From assembly GCA_903939845.1 (NCBI GenBank), contig CAJAIJ010000007.1, positions 1 through 64,000 of the forward strand: DNA of 64,000 bases, read 5' to 3'. The notes beneath the pieces are model-generated. The model worked only from the letters and a program-made list of their open reading frames with translations. It was not told the origin of the DNA and did not search any database. Both the position numbers and the translations under genes were made by a program. The stretch comes from an uncultured Solirubrobacterales bacterium (lineage in GTDB: Bacteria > Actinomycetota > Thermoleophilia > Solirubrobacterales > 70-9). This document shows, piece after piece, positions 8,472 to 18,378 of the stretch (position 1 is its first letter; each line of letters begins with the position of its first letter).

Positions 8472-9935
8472 TCAGGGGCCGGCCTGGCCCCTCGATCGCC
8501 CGACCGCCGCATGCCACCCTTCCAGCAGGGACTCTGCCTCGTCCCGGGAGATCGACGGATGCCATTCGCGCTTCGCGGTCCAGCCCTGCCCGAGACTGTC
8601 GATCGTGGTCGCGCCGATACCGAGTGCGGCCAGGTCTGCCGCCCCTTTCGCGGTGGTCTCGATCGTCGCCGGAGCCGTGACGGGGACCCCGAGCACGTCG
8701 GCCTGAAACTGCATGAGCCAGTCGTTCGCGACCGCCCCGCCGTCCACTCTGAGGGCCTCGAGATCCCGACCGGAAGCTCTCTGCTGGGCATCGACCGCAT
8801 CGGCCGTCTGGTAGGCGATTGCCTCGAGGGTGGCCCTGGCGATCTGCGCCCTGCCGGTGCCCCGCGTCAAACCCGTGATCGTGCCGCGAGCGTAAGGATC
8901 CCACCAGGGCGAACCGAGTCCGGTCAATGCCGGGACGAAGTAGACCCCGTCATTGGAATCCAGCGAGGAGGCGAGCCCCTCGGTCTCCGAAGCCTCCCCG
9001 ATGATCCCGAGACCGTCTCTGAGCCATTGAACCGCAGACCCGGTTACGAAGATCGAAGCCTCGGAGGCATATGAAGCCTTGCCGTCGATGCCCCAGGCGA
9101 TGGTCGAGAGGGTCTCGCCCCTGCCCCTGGGTATCGCATCGCCGGCATTTTGGAGTACGAAGCTCCCGGTTCCGTAGGTGTTCTTGGTCATACCCGGCAG
9201 GAAGCAGGCTTGACCGAAAAGAGCGGCCTGCTGGTCACCGGCGACCCCGGCCACCGGGACCTCGCCCCCGAACTCAGTGGTAGTCCCGAAGATGCCGGCC
9301 GAGTCCCGAACGTCGGGGAGCGCCGCCGTGTCCACCCCGAAGATCGAGCAGAGCTCGTCGCTCCACTCGAGAGATTCGATGTCGAAAAGCATCGTCCGCG
9401 ACGCGTTCGACGGATCGGTGACGTGCTCGCCACAGAGCCTGTGGATCAGCCACGAATCGATCGTGCCGAAGACGGCCCCTGCGGCTTCAGGCACGTTCTC
9501 GATCAGCCACTCGATCTTGGTCGCCGAGAAGTAGGGATCGAGCAGGAGCCCGGTGGTCGACTCGACCACCTCCCCGAGTCCCTCGGACCTCAGCTGGTCG
9601 CACCGCGCTGCTCCCCGCCGGTCCTGCCAGACCAGCGCCCGATGCACCGGCCGACCGGTTCGGGGATCCCAGGCAACGACCGTCTCGCGCTGGTTGGTGA
9701 TCCCGATCGCATCGAGGTCCCTGCCGTCGATGGCGGCTTCATCGAGGGCCCGACCGGCGACGGCTCTGGTCGCCTCCCATATCTCGTCGGGGTCATGCTC
9801 CACCAGTCCGGGCTCCGGGAAGTACTGGGTGAACTCGGCGTAAGCCCTGCCCTTCACCTCGCCGTCGCCGTCGAAGACGAGACAGGTCGAACCGGTCGTG
9901 CCCTGGTCGATGGCGAGGATCATCGCCTCGACCAC
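8472..9935 (-). CDS. glpK: Glycerol kinase
   Basis: MILAIDQGTTGSTCLVFDGDGEVKG, GITNQRETVVAWD, TGLLLDPYFSATKIEW, DGGAVANDWLMQFQAD. Confidence 0.95.
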   Translation of the reverse strand: MVEAMILAIDQGTTGSTCLVFDGDGEVKGRAYAEFTQYFPEPGLVEHDPDEIWEATRAVAGRALDEAAIDGRDLDAIGITNQRETVVAWDPRTGRPVHRALVWQDRRGAARCDQLRSEGLGEVVESTTGLLLDPYFSATKIEWLIENVPEAAGAVFGTIDSWLIHRLCGEHVTDPSNASRTMLFDIESLEWSDELCSIFGVDTAALPDVRDSAGIFGTTTEFGGEVPVAGVAGDQQAALFGQACFLPGMTKNTYGTGSFVLQNAGDAIPRGRGETLSTIAWGIDGKASYASEASIFVTGSAVQWLRDGLGIIGEASETEGLASSLDSNDGVYFVPALTGLGSPWWDPYARGTITGLTRGTGRAQIARATLEAIAYQTADAVDAQQRASGRDLEALRVDGGAVANDWLMQFQADVLGVPVTAPATIETTAKGAADLAALGIGATTIDSLGQGWTAKREWHPSISRDEAESLLEGWHAAVGRSRGQAGP

Positions 9936-10648
9936 CAGGTGCTGATGAAGGAGAGGAGCTGCCTGAACCTGTGGATGAACCCGGCGGCCGTCCGGCCGGT
10001 GGAGCGATGAGACAGGTCGAGGCGCACCTCCGTGACCGTGAAGCCGGCCCGGACCGCATCTATCGTCATCCCGGTCTCCATCCCCCAGACAGGTGCGAAG
10101 GGGAGGACCGAGGAAAGGGCGTCCCGGGTGATCGCACGCTGACCCGAGATCGGTGCATTCGCCTCGAAACCACAGCGATTCCGGATCGCCCAGGCAGAGA
10201 ATCCCAGTGCGAGCCCGAACCCGCCACCGACACGGCGGGAGAAGTCGGCAACGGCAAGGTCGCTCCTTCCGGCCATGACTTCATCGACCAGCGCCACCAG
10301 CTCGGCCGCACTGGTGCCGAGATCGGCATCACAGAGCAGGAAGACCGAGGCTTCTTCCTCTCCGGAGAGAGCCTGTCGCGCGCACTCGGTCACGTTGCCG
10401 CCCTTGCCTACGGCCTTGGGCCGGGTGACGACCGTGGCCCCGGCCTCGCGGGCGACCTCTGCCGTGGCATCCCGGGAGGCATCGTCGGCAACCCAGATCG
10501 ATGCGCCCGGAAAGGCTGCCGCGAGCGCCTCGAGGGTCGACCCGATCCGATCGGCCTCGTCCCTGGCCGCGACCAGCACGACCGGGACTCCCCCCCGGTA
10601 GCCAGCGGGTCCGCCCGGACCGGGGTCCTGTTCGAGGTCGGCTCCCAT
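9920..10648 (-). CDS. Family 2 glycosyltransferase
   Basis: VPVVLVAARDEADRI, ADDASRDATAEVAREAG, DADLGTS; overlaps the glpK start by 16 bp. Confidence 0.82.
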   Translation of the reverse strand: MGADLEQDPGPGGPAGYRGGVPVVLVAARDEADRIGSTLEALAAAFPGASIWVADDASRDATAEVAREAGATVVTRPKAVGKGGNVTECARQALSGEEEASVFLLCDADLGTSAAELVALVDEVMAGRSDLAVADFSRRVGGGFGLALGFSAWAIRNRCGFEANAPISGQRAITRDALSSVLPFAPVWGMETGMTIDAVRAGFTVTEVRLDLSHRSTGRTAAGFIHRFRQLLSFISTWWSRR

Positions 10649-10717
10649 TCCGGTCTGACCCTACATCCGTCGGGCGACCGGTGAACCGTGTGTCGGTTCG
10701 GTTAGGGTTCCCGGTCG

Positions 10718-10930
10718 ATGGCCGATATCGAAGCCCACATAACCGGAAACGTCTGGAAGATCCAGGTGGCGGTCGGAGACTCCGTCGCCGACGGGGACGA
10801 AGTAATCATCCTCGAGTCGATGAAGATGGAGATCCCGGTCGAGTCCGAGGACGATGGCGTCGTCAAGGAGATCCGCTGCGAGGAAGGCCAGTCGGTGACC
10901 GAGGGCGACGTCCTGATCGTCCTCGAATAG
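10718..10930 (+). CDS. Stand-alone biotin/lipoyl carrier protein
   Basis: 70 aa with biotinylation motif ESMKMEIPVESEDDGVV. Confidence 0.92.
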   Translation: MADIEAHITGNVWKIQVAVGDSVADGDEVIILESMKMEIPVESEDDGVVKEIRCEEGQSVTEGDVLIVLE

Positions 10931-10936
10931 ACGACC

Positions 10937-11794
10937 ATGGGGCCGGATCCACAGGATCCACCTGATTCTCCTGCCGCTTCCCCTGTTTCGAAGGTCGAGA
11001 CCGGGACCGAAAAGCTGCTGCTCGACTTCCCGGCCGAGGCCGTTGCCCGTCTGACGATCTCCAACCCGGATCGCCGCAATGCCCTCGACCACGAGATCCT
11101 CGATGCGATCTCGACGACCATTCCACGCCTCGACTCCGGAATAGATGTCCGGTGCCTGCTCCTGACCGGTGCCGATCCGGTCTTCTCGGCCGGCTATGAC
11201 ATCGGCTCGATCCCGGACGAGAGCTTCGAGCGCGACGCCGAGGCCCTGGTGGCACACCCCTTCCATGAGGCGCTCGAGGCCGTTGCGGCCTTCCCCTGGC
11301 CGACGGTTGCGGCGATAAACGGTCACTGCCTCGGAGGCGGCCTCGAGCTGGCCGTCACCTGTGACCTCAGGATCGCGGCCGAAGGCGCCCTGATGGGGAT
11401 GCCTCCGGCGAAGCTCGGCCTGATCTACAGCCACACCGGAATCGCCAAGTTCATCGACGTGATCGGATCGGCGCGCACCCGGGAGCTGTTCCTGACCGGT
11501 GATCGCTTCCCGGCCGATCGGGCCGAGTCGTTCGGCCTGGTCAACCGGGTCGCCCCGGACCGGGACCTGTCGGTCGAAGCGGTCGGGTTGGCGGCGGCGA
11601 TCGCAGCCAACGCACCTCTTTCGATGAAGGGAAACAAGAAGGTGATCAACGCCTTGATCGCCAATCCCGTGATCGACGAGGAGCTCGAACGTCAGCTGGT
11701 CGAGCTTCGGGAGTCCTGCTTTTCATCGGAGGATTTCCGCGAAGGGATCAGGGCATTCGGCGAGAAGCGACGTCCCGACTGGACCGGCCGGTAG
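10937..11794 (+). CDS. Enoyl-CoA hydratase/isomerase family protein
   Basis: AAINGHCLGGGLELAVTCDLRIAA, LTGDRFPADRAESFGLVNRV. Confidence 0.92.
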   Translation: MGPDPQDPPDSPAASPVSKVETGTEKLLLDFPAEAVARLTISNPDRRNALDHEILDAISTTIPRLDSGIDVRCLLLTGADPVFSAGYDIGSIPDESFERDAEALVAHPFHEALEAVAAFPWPTVAAINGHCLGGGLELAVTCDLRIAAEGALMGMPPAKLGLIYSHTGIAKFIDVIGSARTRELFLTGDRFPADRAESFGLVNRVAPDRDLSVEAVGLAAAIAANAPLSMKGNKKVINALIANPVIDEELERQLVELRESCFSSEDFREGIRAFGEKRRPDWTGR

Positions 11795-11814
11795 GCCGGG
11801 ACCCCCGTCGGCTT

Positions 11815-12579
11815 TCAGGCCGACTCGATCACATCGAGGAAGCCGTCGGCCAGCTCGACACGGTGGCCGCCGCCCTCGACGAGTTCGGCCAGACCGGCCG
11901 GGTCCGAGGGCGGGTCTGATTCCTCGAGGGCGATCCGGGCGACCTCGCCCCGAACTGCCTTGGCCATGTGGGAGACGGGCTTCCTCTTGCCGTCCTTCTC
12001 GGTGAAAGCCCGCACCGAAACGAGCTCGGCCGCCTTCGGCTTCCAGGCAGCCGAGTAGGCGCCGGAGCGGAGATCGATGACGAGCTCTCCTTCCCGGTCG
12101 ATGTCGGCAGACTCGAGGGCCTCGCGAACTGCCGGTCTCCAGAGGGCAGCCAGACCGCCGACGCCCGGCAGCTTCGCCTTCATCGCACACCGGTACCAGG
12201 GGATTCGATCGGTCGGCCTCAACACTCCCCAGAGAGCGCTTGCGATCAGGAGGCTCGAGTCGGCCCTCTTCTTCGCCCCTACGGACATCGTTGAGTAATC
12301 GAGGCGGTCGTAGAGAACGCCTGAGTAGACCTCTATCGCCGGCCCGGCCGGTGCCTCGACCAGGTCGGCATTCCGGTCGACGTCCCCGGCCTGTCCGGCC
12401 GAGATGCCGAGCATCCGAATGGCTTCTTCCCGGTCGGTGGTGGCGATCTCCGCAAGTGCCGAAAGGACCGTCCTGCGCACCTCGCCGAGAGTGTCCGGAA
12501 AGGCAAGGGAGTCGAGCTCGACCGGGTCACCCTGGGCCGGTTCGGTCTTGCCTTCTGAAGGCGGCAGAAAGAGGATCAT
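11815..12579 (-). CDS. yaaA: YaaA (UPF0246) family protein, peroxide stress-associated
   Basis: MILFLPPSEGKT, YSGVLYDRLDYSTM, IASALWGVLRPTDRIPWYR, IDLRSGAYSAAW. Confidence 0.88.
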   Translation of the reverse strand: MILFLPPSEGKTEPAQGDPVELDSLAFPDTLGEVRRTVLSALAEIATTDREEAIRMLGISAGQAGDVDRNADLVEAPAGPAIEVYSGVLYDRLDYSTMSVGAKKRADSSLLIASALWGVLRPTDRIPWYRCAMKAKLPGVGGLAALWRPAVREALESADIDREGELVIDLRSGAYSAAWKPKAAELVSVRAFTEKDGKRKPVSHMAKAVRGEVARIALEESDPPSDPAGLAELVEGGGHRVELADGFLDVIESA

Positions 12580-12615
12580 CGGGCGAGATTATCCCTGCCC
12601 GGGGCGGCCGGTCCG

Positions 12616-13641
12616 TCAGTCGAACGCGGCCGGGTCCGGGAGACCCCGGGCAGCTGCATCGCCGGGCCAGGCCCGGAAGGCGTTGCCGAACAGATAGATC
12701 GGCTGACCGATCTTGGTCAGTTCGTAGATCCTCGGCTGGTCGGCGATGAATGTCCTCAGGCAGCCGTGGCTCGCCGGGTAGTCCGGGACCGACTTGTAGC
12801 CGTGGATCGCGTAGCCCCGGATGAAGTAGGAGGAGTAGTACATCCCCTTGGCGTTGTAGCCAGGGTCTTTCCAGTAGAAGGAGTAGGTCCCGAGGATCGT
12901 CGGGGTCGCCGGGGCTCCACTGGCGATTGGGAAGATCGCATACGGCTTCTTGCCTCTGGCAAAGACCATGACCTGGCGCGAGAGTGGCGCCTCGACGTGG
13001 TCACCCAGCTCGGGGCGTCGAACCCGGTAGCGCCCGGTGCGCGAGTAGACCTTCTTCACGATCCGACTCCCGGCCCGGGCGCTCCTGCCGAGCTGGTTGA
13101 GCTTGCGGTAGGCGAGCACCGCCCTCTCCATCTTGCCGTTGAAACAGCGCGACTTCGAGGGGACGAATGCCATCTCGTTGAGTGCCTTGCGGAAGCCCTC
13201 CACGACCGGTCCGCACTCGCCCTTCGTGAGGGTCGGAAAGCTGACGCCCCAGTGCTTGCGAACGGTCGAGTCCGGAGCTACGGGTTCGATCCCTCCCCGA
13301 CCGTAATACCGAACCTGAACCGCGTGGCGACCGGGCCGGCGAACGGTCGTCTTCACCCTGTAGGTACCCCAGTCGCCGCTGCCCTTGGTGACCGGGACCA
13401 GCTTCGAGAACAGGGGCTTGGTATCCCGATAGAAGAAGACCCGGACCTTCTGATCCGGCCTCCATGGCTCGAGGCTCCCGGCCGCCGTGACACGCCCCAG
13501 GATCGGGGCGTCTCCGCCCTGCGTTCCCCAGACCTTCACCTTGACCCTGGAAGGTTCAGGCGCCGCAGTCGCAGCCTCCGCACCTATCAGCGAAACGATC
13601 GCTGCCAAGGCCACGAGCCCGACTGTCGACATCCTTGCCAT
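12616..13641 (-). CDS. L,D-transpeptidase (YkuD) with PG-binding-like domain and signal peptide
   Basis: MARMSTVGLVALAAIVSLIGAEAATAA signal; catalytic AIHGYKSVPDYPASHGCLRT. Confidence 0.9.
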   Translation of the reverse strand: MARMSTVGLVALAAIVSLIGAEAATAAPEPSRVKVKVWGTQGGDAPILGRVTAAGSLEPWRPDQKVRVFFYRDTKPLFSKLVPVTKGSGDWGTYRVKTTVRRPGRHAVQVRYYGRGGIEPVAPDSTVRKHWGVSFPTLTKGECGPVVEGFRKALNEMAFVPSKSRCFNGKMERAVLAYRKLNQLGRSARAGSRIVKKVYSRTGRYRVRRPELGDHVEAPLSRQVMVFARGKKPYAIFPIASGAPATPTILGTYSFYWKDPGYNAKGMYYSSYFIRGYAIHGYKSVPDYPASHGCLRTFIADQPRIYELTKIGQPIYLFGNAFRAWPGDAAARGLPDPAAFD

Positions 13642-13693
13642 GGGGAAGAGGATAGTGGTCGCGAGCCGGGGAACTGCACCCCGAGGCGCCAGA

Positions 13694-13879
13694 TCAGTCC
13701 TCGTAGATCGAGAAGTCCGACTTGCGGGCGCCGCAGACCGGACAGAACCAGTCTTCGGGGATCTCCTCGAACGAGGTGCCGGCGGGAATACCACCGTCGG
13801 GATCACCGATGGCCGGGTCGTAGATCCAGCCGCAGGCTTCACAGATCCACTTGGTCTCGGAAGTCGCTGAGTCGCTCAT
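13694..13879 (-). CDS. Rubredoxin
   Basis: [46 protein letters not shown], two CxxC. Confidence 0.97.
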   Translation of the reverse strand: MSDSATSETKWICEACGWIYDPAIGDPDGGIPAGTSFEEIPEDWFCPVCGARKSDFSIYED

Positions 13880-13947
13880 CGGGGCTGAGGATAGCCGAGC
13901 CGCCCGGCAGGGCGACCTCTGGCGAGGGGTATCGCTACGGTACCCCG

Positions 13948-14595
13948 GTGAGTCCGTTTCCCGAGCCCGGCGAAGCCGAGGCGGTCAACCTGGGCACCCC
14001 CACCGTTCCGAGGCCGGCCGCCACCGTCGTCCTGATGAGAGACAGCGCCGACGGGGGCACCCTCGAGGTCCTCCTGCTCAGAAGGTCGGCCGAATCGAAG
14101 TTCATGCCGAACGTCTGGGTGTTCCCGGGCGGATCGCTCGACGCCGAGGACGGCGAGGGTGAGGAGGGCCTGAGGGCCTGCGCCAGGCGAGAGCTGGCCG
14201 AGGAGGCCGGTGTCGAACTCCACCCCGAGGCCGAGATCGTCACGCTCTCGCGCTGGGTAACTCCCGAGGTCGTCCAGACCCGTTTCGACACCTGGTTCTT
14301 CCTCGCCCAGGCCCCGCACGGAGCCTCGGTCCAGCCCGACGGATATGAGATGACTGCGGCGATGTGGATCAACCCGGCCGCCGCTGTCGAACAGAGCGAG
14401 CGGGAGGAGCTCGCGATCGTGTTCCCGACCCTCAGACAGCTCGAAGCCCTGGCTCACCATCCTCACTCACAGGCAGCCCTCGATGCCGCCCTCGCCGACC
14501 GGGCGGCCGCGACGCCGATACTGCCCAAGGTGATCGGCGATCTCGAAGAGTGGCGCGTCGTCCTGCCGGACGACCCGGATTATCCGGCCGGCTGA
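13948..14595 (+). CDS. Nudix hydrolase
   Basis: GTG start ([13 protein letters not shown]); Nudix-like box [29 protein letters not shown]. Confidence 0.88.
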   Translation: MSPFPEPGEAEAVNLGTPTVPRPAATVVLMRDSADGGTLEVLLLRRSAESKFMPNVWVFPGGSLDAEDGEGEEGLRACARRELAEEAGVELHPEAEIVTLSRWVTPEVVQTRFDTWFFLAQAPHGASVQPDGYEMTAAMWINPAAAVEQSEREELAIVFPTLRQLEALAHHPHSQAALDAALADRAAATPILPKVIGDLEEWRVVLPDDPDYPAG

Positions 14596-15281
14596 GTCCC
14601 GCCCTCGAATCGCCTTTCCGGGAAGGACTCGAGTCCGGCGTTCCACGGTCCGGGCCGGTAGTAGTCGGCTCCGTTCTCCTGCATCTCCCACTGGAGGCGC
14701 CTGAAGAGCTCGGCCGCATTCGAGAGTGCCATGCCGAGTTCCTCGGCCGTGCGCTCCCTCATGCGCCACAGGAACCAGAGTTGACGGTCATTGATCCCGA
14801 AGTCGACCTCGCGATCTATCCCGTTCGCCCAGTCGAGAAAACCGGGTGAGAAGAGCTCCCTCAGGGCGATCGGGTCGTACTCGTCCGGGACCGTCGCGAG
14901 GAAGTTCCGGTTGAACGCGATCGACTCGAACTCGACCCGGTTGGAGGTTCGCTGCCTCACGAAGTCCTCGGGCCGGGCCTCGATCGACTCGACGTTGAAG
15001 GCCCCGACGACTTCGGCGAGATCCGGCATGTGGGCCTTGACGATCACGGCGGTCGGCACCACTGAGCGCCGGAAGATTCCGCCCTCTTCCACTTCGTCGG
15101 CATCACAACTCGCACCCCAGAAGCCCTCGACGAGCTCACCGGTCAGCCGGTTGCGTCCTCCGACGCAGAGTGCCACCGGTCCGTCGGCCGGGTTTATCCC
15201 GCCGACCGGCTCGTAGCGCACCTCTCCACCGCCCCCGAAGGACTTCACGATCTCCGCCCATCGATCGGCCTCGCTCGCCAT
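14580..15281 (-). CDS. Hypothetical protein, divergent from lemA
   Basis: Full-length ORF with consistent codon bias, start at MASEADRW; no family recognised. Confidence 0.7.
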   Translation of the reverse strand: MASEADRWAEIVKSFGGGGEVRYEPVGGINPADGPVALCVGGRNRLTGELVEGFWGASCDADEVEEGGIFRRSVVPTAVIVKAHMPDLAEVVGAFNVESIEARPEDFVRQRTSNRVEFESIAFNRNFLATVPDEYDPIALRELFSPGFLDWANGIDREVDFGINDRQLWFLWRMRERTAEELGMALSNAAELFRRLQWEMQENGADYYRPGPWNAGLESFPERRFEGGTQPAG

Positions 15282-15385
15282 GTCGGTGAGCCTATCGGTG
15301 GCCGGCCAGCCCGCACCCCCCTTCCCACTCACTGCGCAGTCGCTAGGGTTGGAATCGGTCATCCCGACATGAAGGAGGAGTTGCC

Positions 15386-15958
15386 TTGAGTGGTGTTCTG
15401 ATCGCAGTGGTCGTCCTGGTCGTACTGGTGGTCGCTGTCGCGATCTGGTGGATCGCCACCCGCAACGGGATCATCGCCTCACGTAACCGGGTCGACGAAT
15501 CCTGGAGCGGTATCGACGTCCAGCTGAAGAGACGCCACGATCTCGTCCCGAATCTGGTCGAGACCGTCAAGGGTTACGCCACCCACGAGTCGAAGGTGTT
15601 CGAGAACGTGACCAAGGCCCGGTCCGAAGCGATGAGCTCGCAGGGAGTCGAGCAGACGGCCAAGGCCGAGGGCCAGCTCGACCGGGCGATGGCCGAGCTC
15701 AAGGCCGTTGCCGAGAACTACCCGGACCTGAAGGCGACCGAGAATTTCCAGCAATTGAGCGCCAACCTGACGCAGCTCGAGGATGAGATCCAGGCCTCTC
15801 GCAGGATCTACAACTCGAACGTCCAGAGCTACAACACGACGATCCAGCAGTTCCCGACCTCGGTCATCGCCAATCAGGGCGGATTCGGAGACAGGGAGTT
15901 CTTCGAGCTAGACGACGTAAGCGAGCGTCAGGCACCCTCGGTCAGCTTCGGCTCCTGA
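15386..15958 (+). CDS. lemA: LemA family protein
   Basis: TTG start with GAAGGAGGAG RBS; N-terminal TM; RNRVDESWSGIDVQLKRRHDLVPNLVETVKGYATHE. Confidence 0.95.
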   Translation: MSGVLIAVVVLVVLVVAVAIWWIATRNGIIASRNRVDESWSGIDVQLKRRHDLVPNLVETVKGYATHESKVFENVTKARSEAMSSQGVEQTAKAEGQLDRAMAELKAVAENYPDLKATENFQQLSANLTQLEDEIQASRRIYNSNVQSYNTTIQQFPTSVIANQGGFGDREFFELDDVSERQAPSVSFGS

Positions 15959-15990
15959 GGCCAGCCGGAGCTCCGGCGGCAGACGTTCCC

Positions 15991-16779
15991 CTACCGGACG
16001 GCGGTCGGGGAAGCGATCTCGAAGCGGAAGGTGACCGGTCCGGCAATGTTGCCCGACTCGTCCGTAGCCCTGAGCAAACCGACGTAGCGTCCGGGCGTGG
16101 CCGGGAAGGTCTCTGACTCGATTCCGTAATCGACGATGTTGTAGCCGATGAAGGTCTGCCACTCGGAGTAACCGGCGTAACGCCGGACCCAGCGGGGCCG
16201 CTTCCTGGGCCCGGTCTTGACCACCCGGTAGTACTCGACGTCCGCCAGAGCCTTCTCGTTGATCCCGAACCTGAGCTCCCCGGAGGAACCGTCGATCAGG
16301 CGGGTGTCGAGCGGTCGAACCTCCTCGAGCTGAGGGGCCTCGTCATCCCAGAAGACCTCGGGGGCCGGCCCCGGGTCCGAGCCGGGATCCCCGGGCGTGT
16401 CCGAAACGGTGACCGTGCCCCCCACAGAGGCATGGACCTTGCAGGCGAATGTGAAGGTGCCGGGCTCCTCGAAGGTGTAATCGAAGGTGTCGCCGATTGG
16501 ATGGCTCGGGTAAGCGGTCAGCGGATCGGAATCGACACGGACTCCGCCGGGTCCGGTTCCGGTGATCGAGTGGGCCGTGTCGGGCCCGATCCAGTCCCAG
16601 ATCACCTTCTCGCCCAGGTCGATCCCGGGGTCCTTCGACCAGACGAAGTTCCCGACCGATACCCGGGTATTGGCCGCATCTGCACCACCGGCGAAGACCG
16701 AGAGTCCGACCACGGTCAGGACCAGAGCGACCACGCCCGGGCAGACAGCGAGTCCGAATCTGTTGCCTCGCCCCGTCAC
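15991..16779 (-). CDS. Secreted cupredoxin (plastocyanin-like) with C-terminal Ig-like region
   Basis: GTG start overlapping the MCO stop (GTGA); AHSITG and FACKVHASVGGTV copper-site elements. Confidence 0.82.
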   Translation of the reverse strand: MTGRGNRFGLAVCPGVVALVLTVVGLSVFAGGADAANTRVSVGNFVWSKDPGIDLGEKVIWDWIGPDTAHSITGTGPGGVRVDSDPLTAYPSHPIGDTFDYTFEEPGTFTFACKVHASVGGTVTVSDTPGDPGSDPGPAPEVFWDDEAPQLEEVRPLDTRLIDGSSGELRFGINEKALADVEYYRVVKTGPRKRPRWVRRYAGYSEWQTFIGYNIVDYGIESETFPATPGRYVGLLRATDESGNIAGPVTFRFEIASPTAVR

Positions 16780-17810
16780 TCGACGATGTACCAACCGCTC
16801 ATCCCGTTGTGCAGGTGAGAGAACACATGGCAGTGGTAGAGCCACCGCCCGGGGTTGTCCTCGGTGAACCTGACCCCGAACGAGTCTCCCGGCCCGAAGG
16901 TCTTGTTGTCGACGACGTTGCCTGCCGGCTCGGCCCATTTGTGGCCGTGCAGATGGAAGGTATGGAAGTTGTCGTCGACTCCGATCACGTGGATCTGGAC
17001 GTCGTCGCCGATGGTGGCCTGGAGGTTGGGGGTCACTCCCGTGTAGGCCCTGCCGTTCACGCAGGAGTAAGCGGTCCTCAGTCCGGTTGCCGGAGGGAGG
17101 AAGTCGTGGAAGGCGAGCACGTATTCCCGGTCCGGAAGGGGCTCGTCGGCCGTCCTGACGATGAGTCCGCCGAACAGGCCCTTGTAGATCGGAAGCGGAT
17201 CGAGCGGGCCGTGGTCATGGTAGAACCAGGAACCGGCCGTTCCCTCCGGGCACTCCCAGAGGTAGGTGACGGTCCGGCCACGCTGCACGAAGCCCCCGGG
17301 ATCGGTGTGAATGCCCTTGTAGGAGCCGTCCATCTCGTTCGAATAGAAGACTCCATGCGGATGCATGGTGACCGGAACCGGGCACTGGTTGCGGAAGTGG
17401 ACCACGAGGGTCTCTCCCTCGCGTGCCTCCAGGGTCGGACCGGGGATCGATGCCGGACCGAGCGGCTGCCCGAAGTTGGCCGAGTAGGCGCGGTAGGCAT
17501 ATGCCGTGAACTTCGTCGGCCCCTTCTTGACCTTCTGGGCCATCATCTCGTCGGTCTTGGTCGGCATGATGTCCCAGGGCGTCGGCTCGGCCTGGATCCA
17601 GTACTCGCGCCTGGTACCCGAAGTCGAGAACCTGGTCAGTCTCGGGTTGTCGCGGGAGGCGGCCACCTTCGGCGGGACGGGAACTCCTCCGGCCAGCTTC
17701 TTCATGTTCGCCTGTCGGTCCATGCGGACCTCCTGACCGGCGATCGTGCAGAGGAGCGCTCCGCCGGTCAGGCCGAGAAATCCTCTTCTGTCCATCGATT
17801 CGAAATCCAT
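16776..17810 (-). CDS. Two-domain multicopper oxidase, Tat-type signal
   Basis: MDRRGFLGLTGG; copper motifs HPHGV, WFYHDH, HTFHLHGH, YHCHVFSHLHNGM. Confidence 0.92.
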   Translation of the reverse strand: MDFESMDRRGFLGLTGGALLCTIAGQEVRMDRQANMKKLAGGVPVPPKVAASRDNPRLTRFSTSGTRREYWIQAEPTPWDIMPTKTDEMMAQKVKKGPTKFTAYAYRAYSANFGQPLGPASIPGPTLEAREGETLVVHFRNQCPVPVTMHPHGVFYSNEMDGSYKGIHTDPGGFVQRGRTVTYLWECPEGTAGSWFYHDHGPLDPLPIYKGLFGGLIVRTADEPLPDREYVLAFHDFLPPATGLRTAYSCVNGRAYTGVTPNLQATIGDDVQIHVIGVDDNFHTFHLHGHKWAEPAGNVVDNKTFGPGDSFGVRFTEDNPGRWLYHCHVFSHLHNGMSGWYIVE

Positions 17811-17814
17811 GTTT

Positions 17815-18369
17815 CTAGCCTCCGACCTCGACCGTCATCTCCATCAGGTGATGGAGTGAACAGGCGAAACGGTATGTGCCCGGAACCTCGAACCTCCTCT
17901 TGAACGTGTAGTTCACCGAAGGCGAGAGGGGCGTCTCGAAATCATAGGGAGAGACCCCTTTCGGTCCGCCCAGGAGAGTCACGTTGTGGGCGTCGACATT
18001 CTGGTTGCCCCAGAGCCAGAGCACCGATCCGCCCTTCGGAATTCCTACCTCGGTCGGGAAGAAGTACTTGTCCCTCACCAGGACCTCCTCGACCGGACCG
18101 GTCGGCGGGGTCACCGGGTTAGTAGAGGGCTGTCCGTATTTGCGGTTCACCTTCCGGACGCAGGCCTTCCTCTTCGAAACAGCATCGATCTTCCGGCACC
18201 TGGCCAGCGCCCGTGCCCGTGCCTTCTTCTGAGCCGGTCCGAGACTCCTCGTTGCCGACCCTGCCTCGGCCGGAGTGGCTCCGGCCGGGATCCCGGAGGA
18301 CGGCCAGAGCGATGGGGCCGCGACCAGCGCCACGGTGATCACCAGGGCTGTGGCGAGTGGCCGGTGCAC
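17815..18369 (-). CDS. Secreted cupredoxin with N-terminal Lys/Arg/Ala/Cys module
   Basis: LGPAQKKARARALARCRKIDAVSKRKACVRKVNRKYG, then DAHNVTLL...FACSLHHLMEMTVEV. Confidence 0.87.
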   Translation of the reverse strand: MHRPLATALVITVALVAAPSLWPSSGIPAGATPAEAGSATRSLGPAQKKARARALARCRKIDAVSKRKACVRKVNRKYGQPSTNPVTPPTGPVEEVLVRDKYFFPTEVGIPKGGSVLWLWGNQNVDAHNVTLLGGPKGVSPYDFETPLSPSVNYTFKRRFEVPGTYRFACSLHHLMEMTVEVGG

Positions 18370-18378
18370 GAAGCGGGC

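Noticed and set aside
12766-13947. N-terminal 394 aa of the 609-aa Nudix ORF
   Set aside because: Antisense to the L,D-transpeptidase and rubredoxin; the Nudix domain starts at GTG 13948
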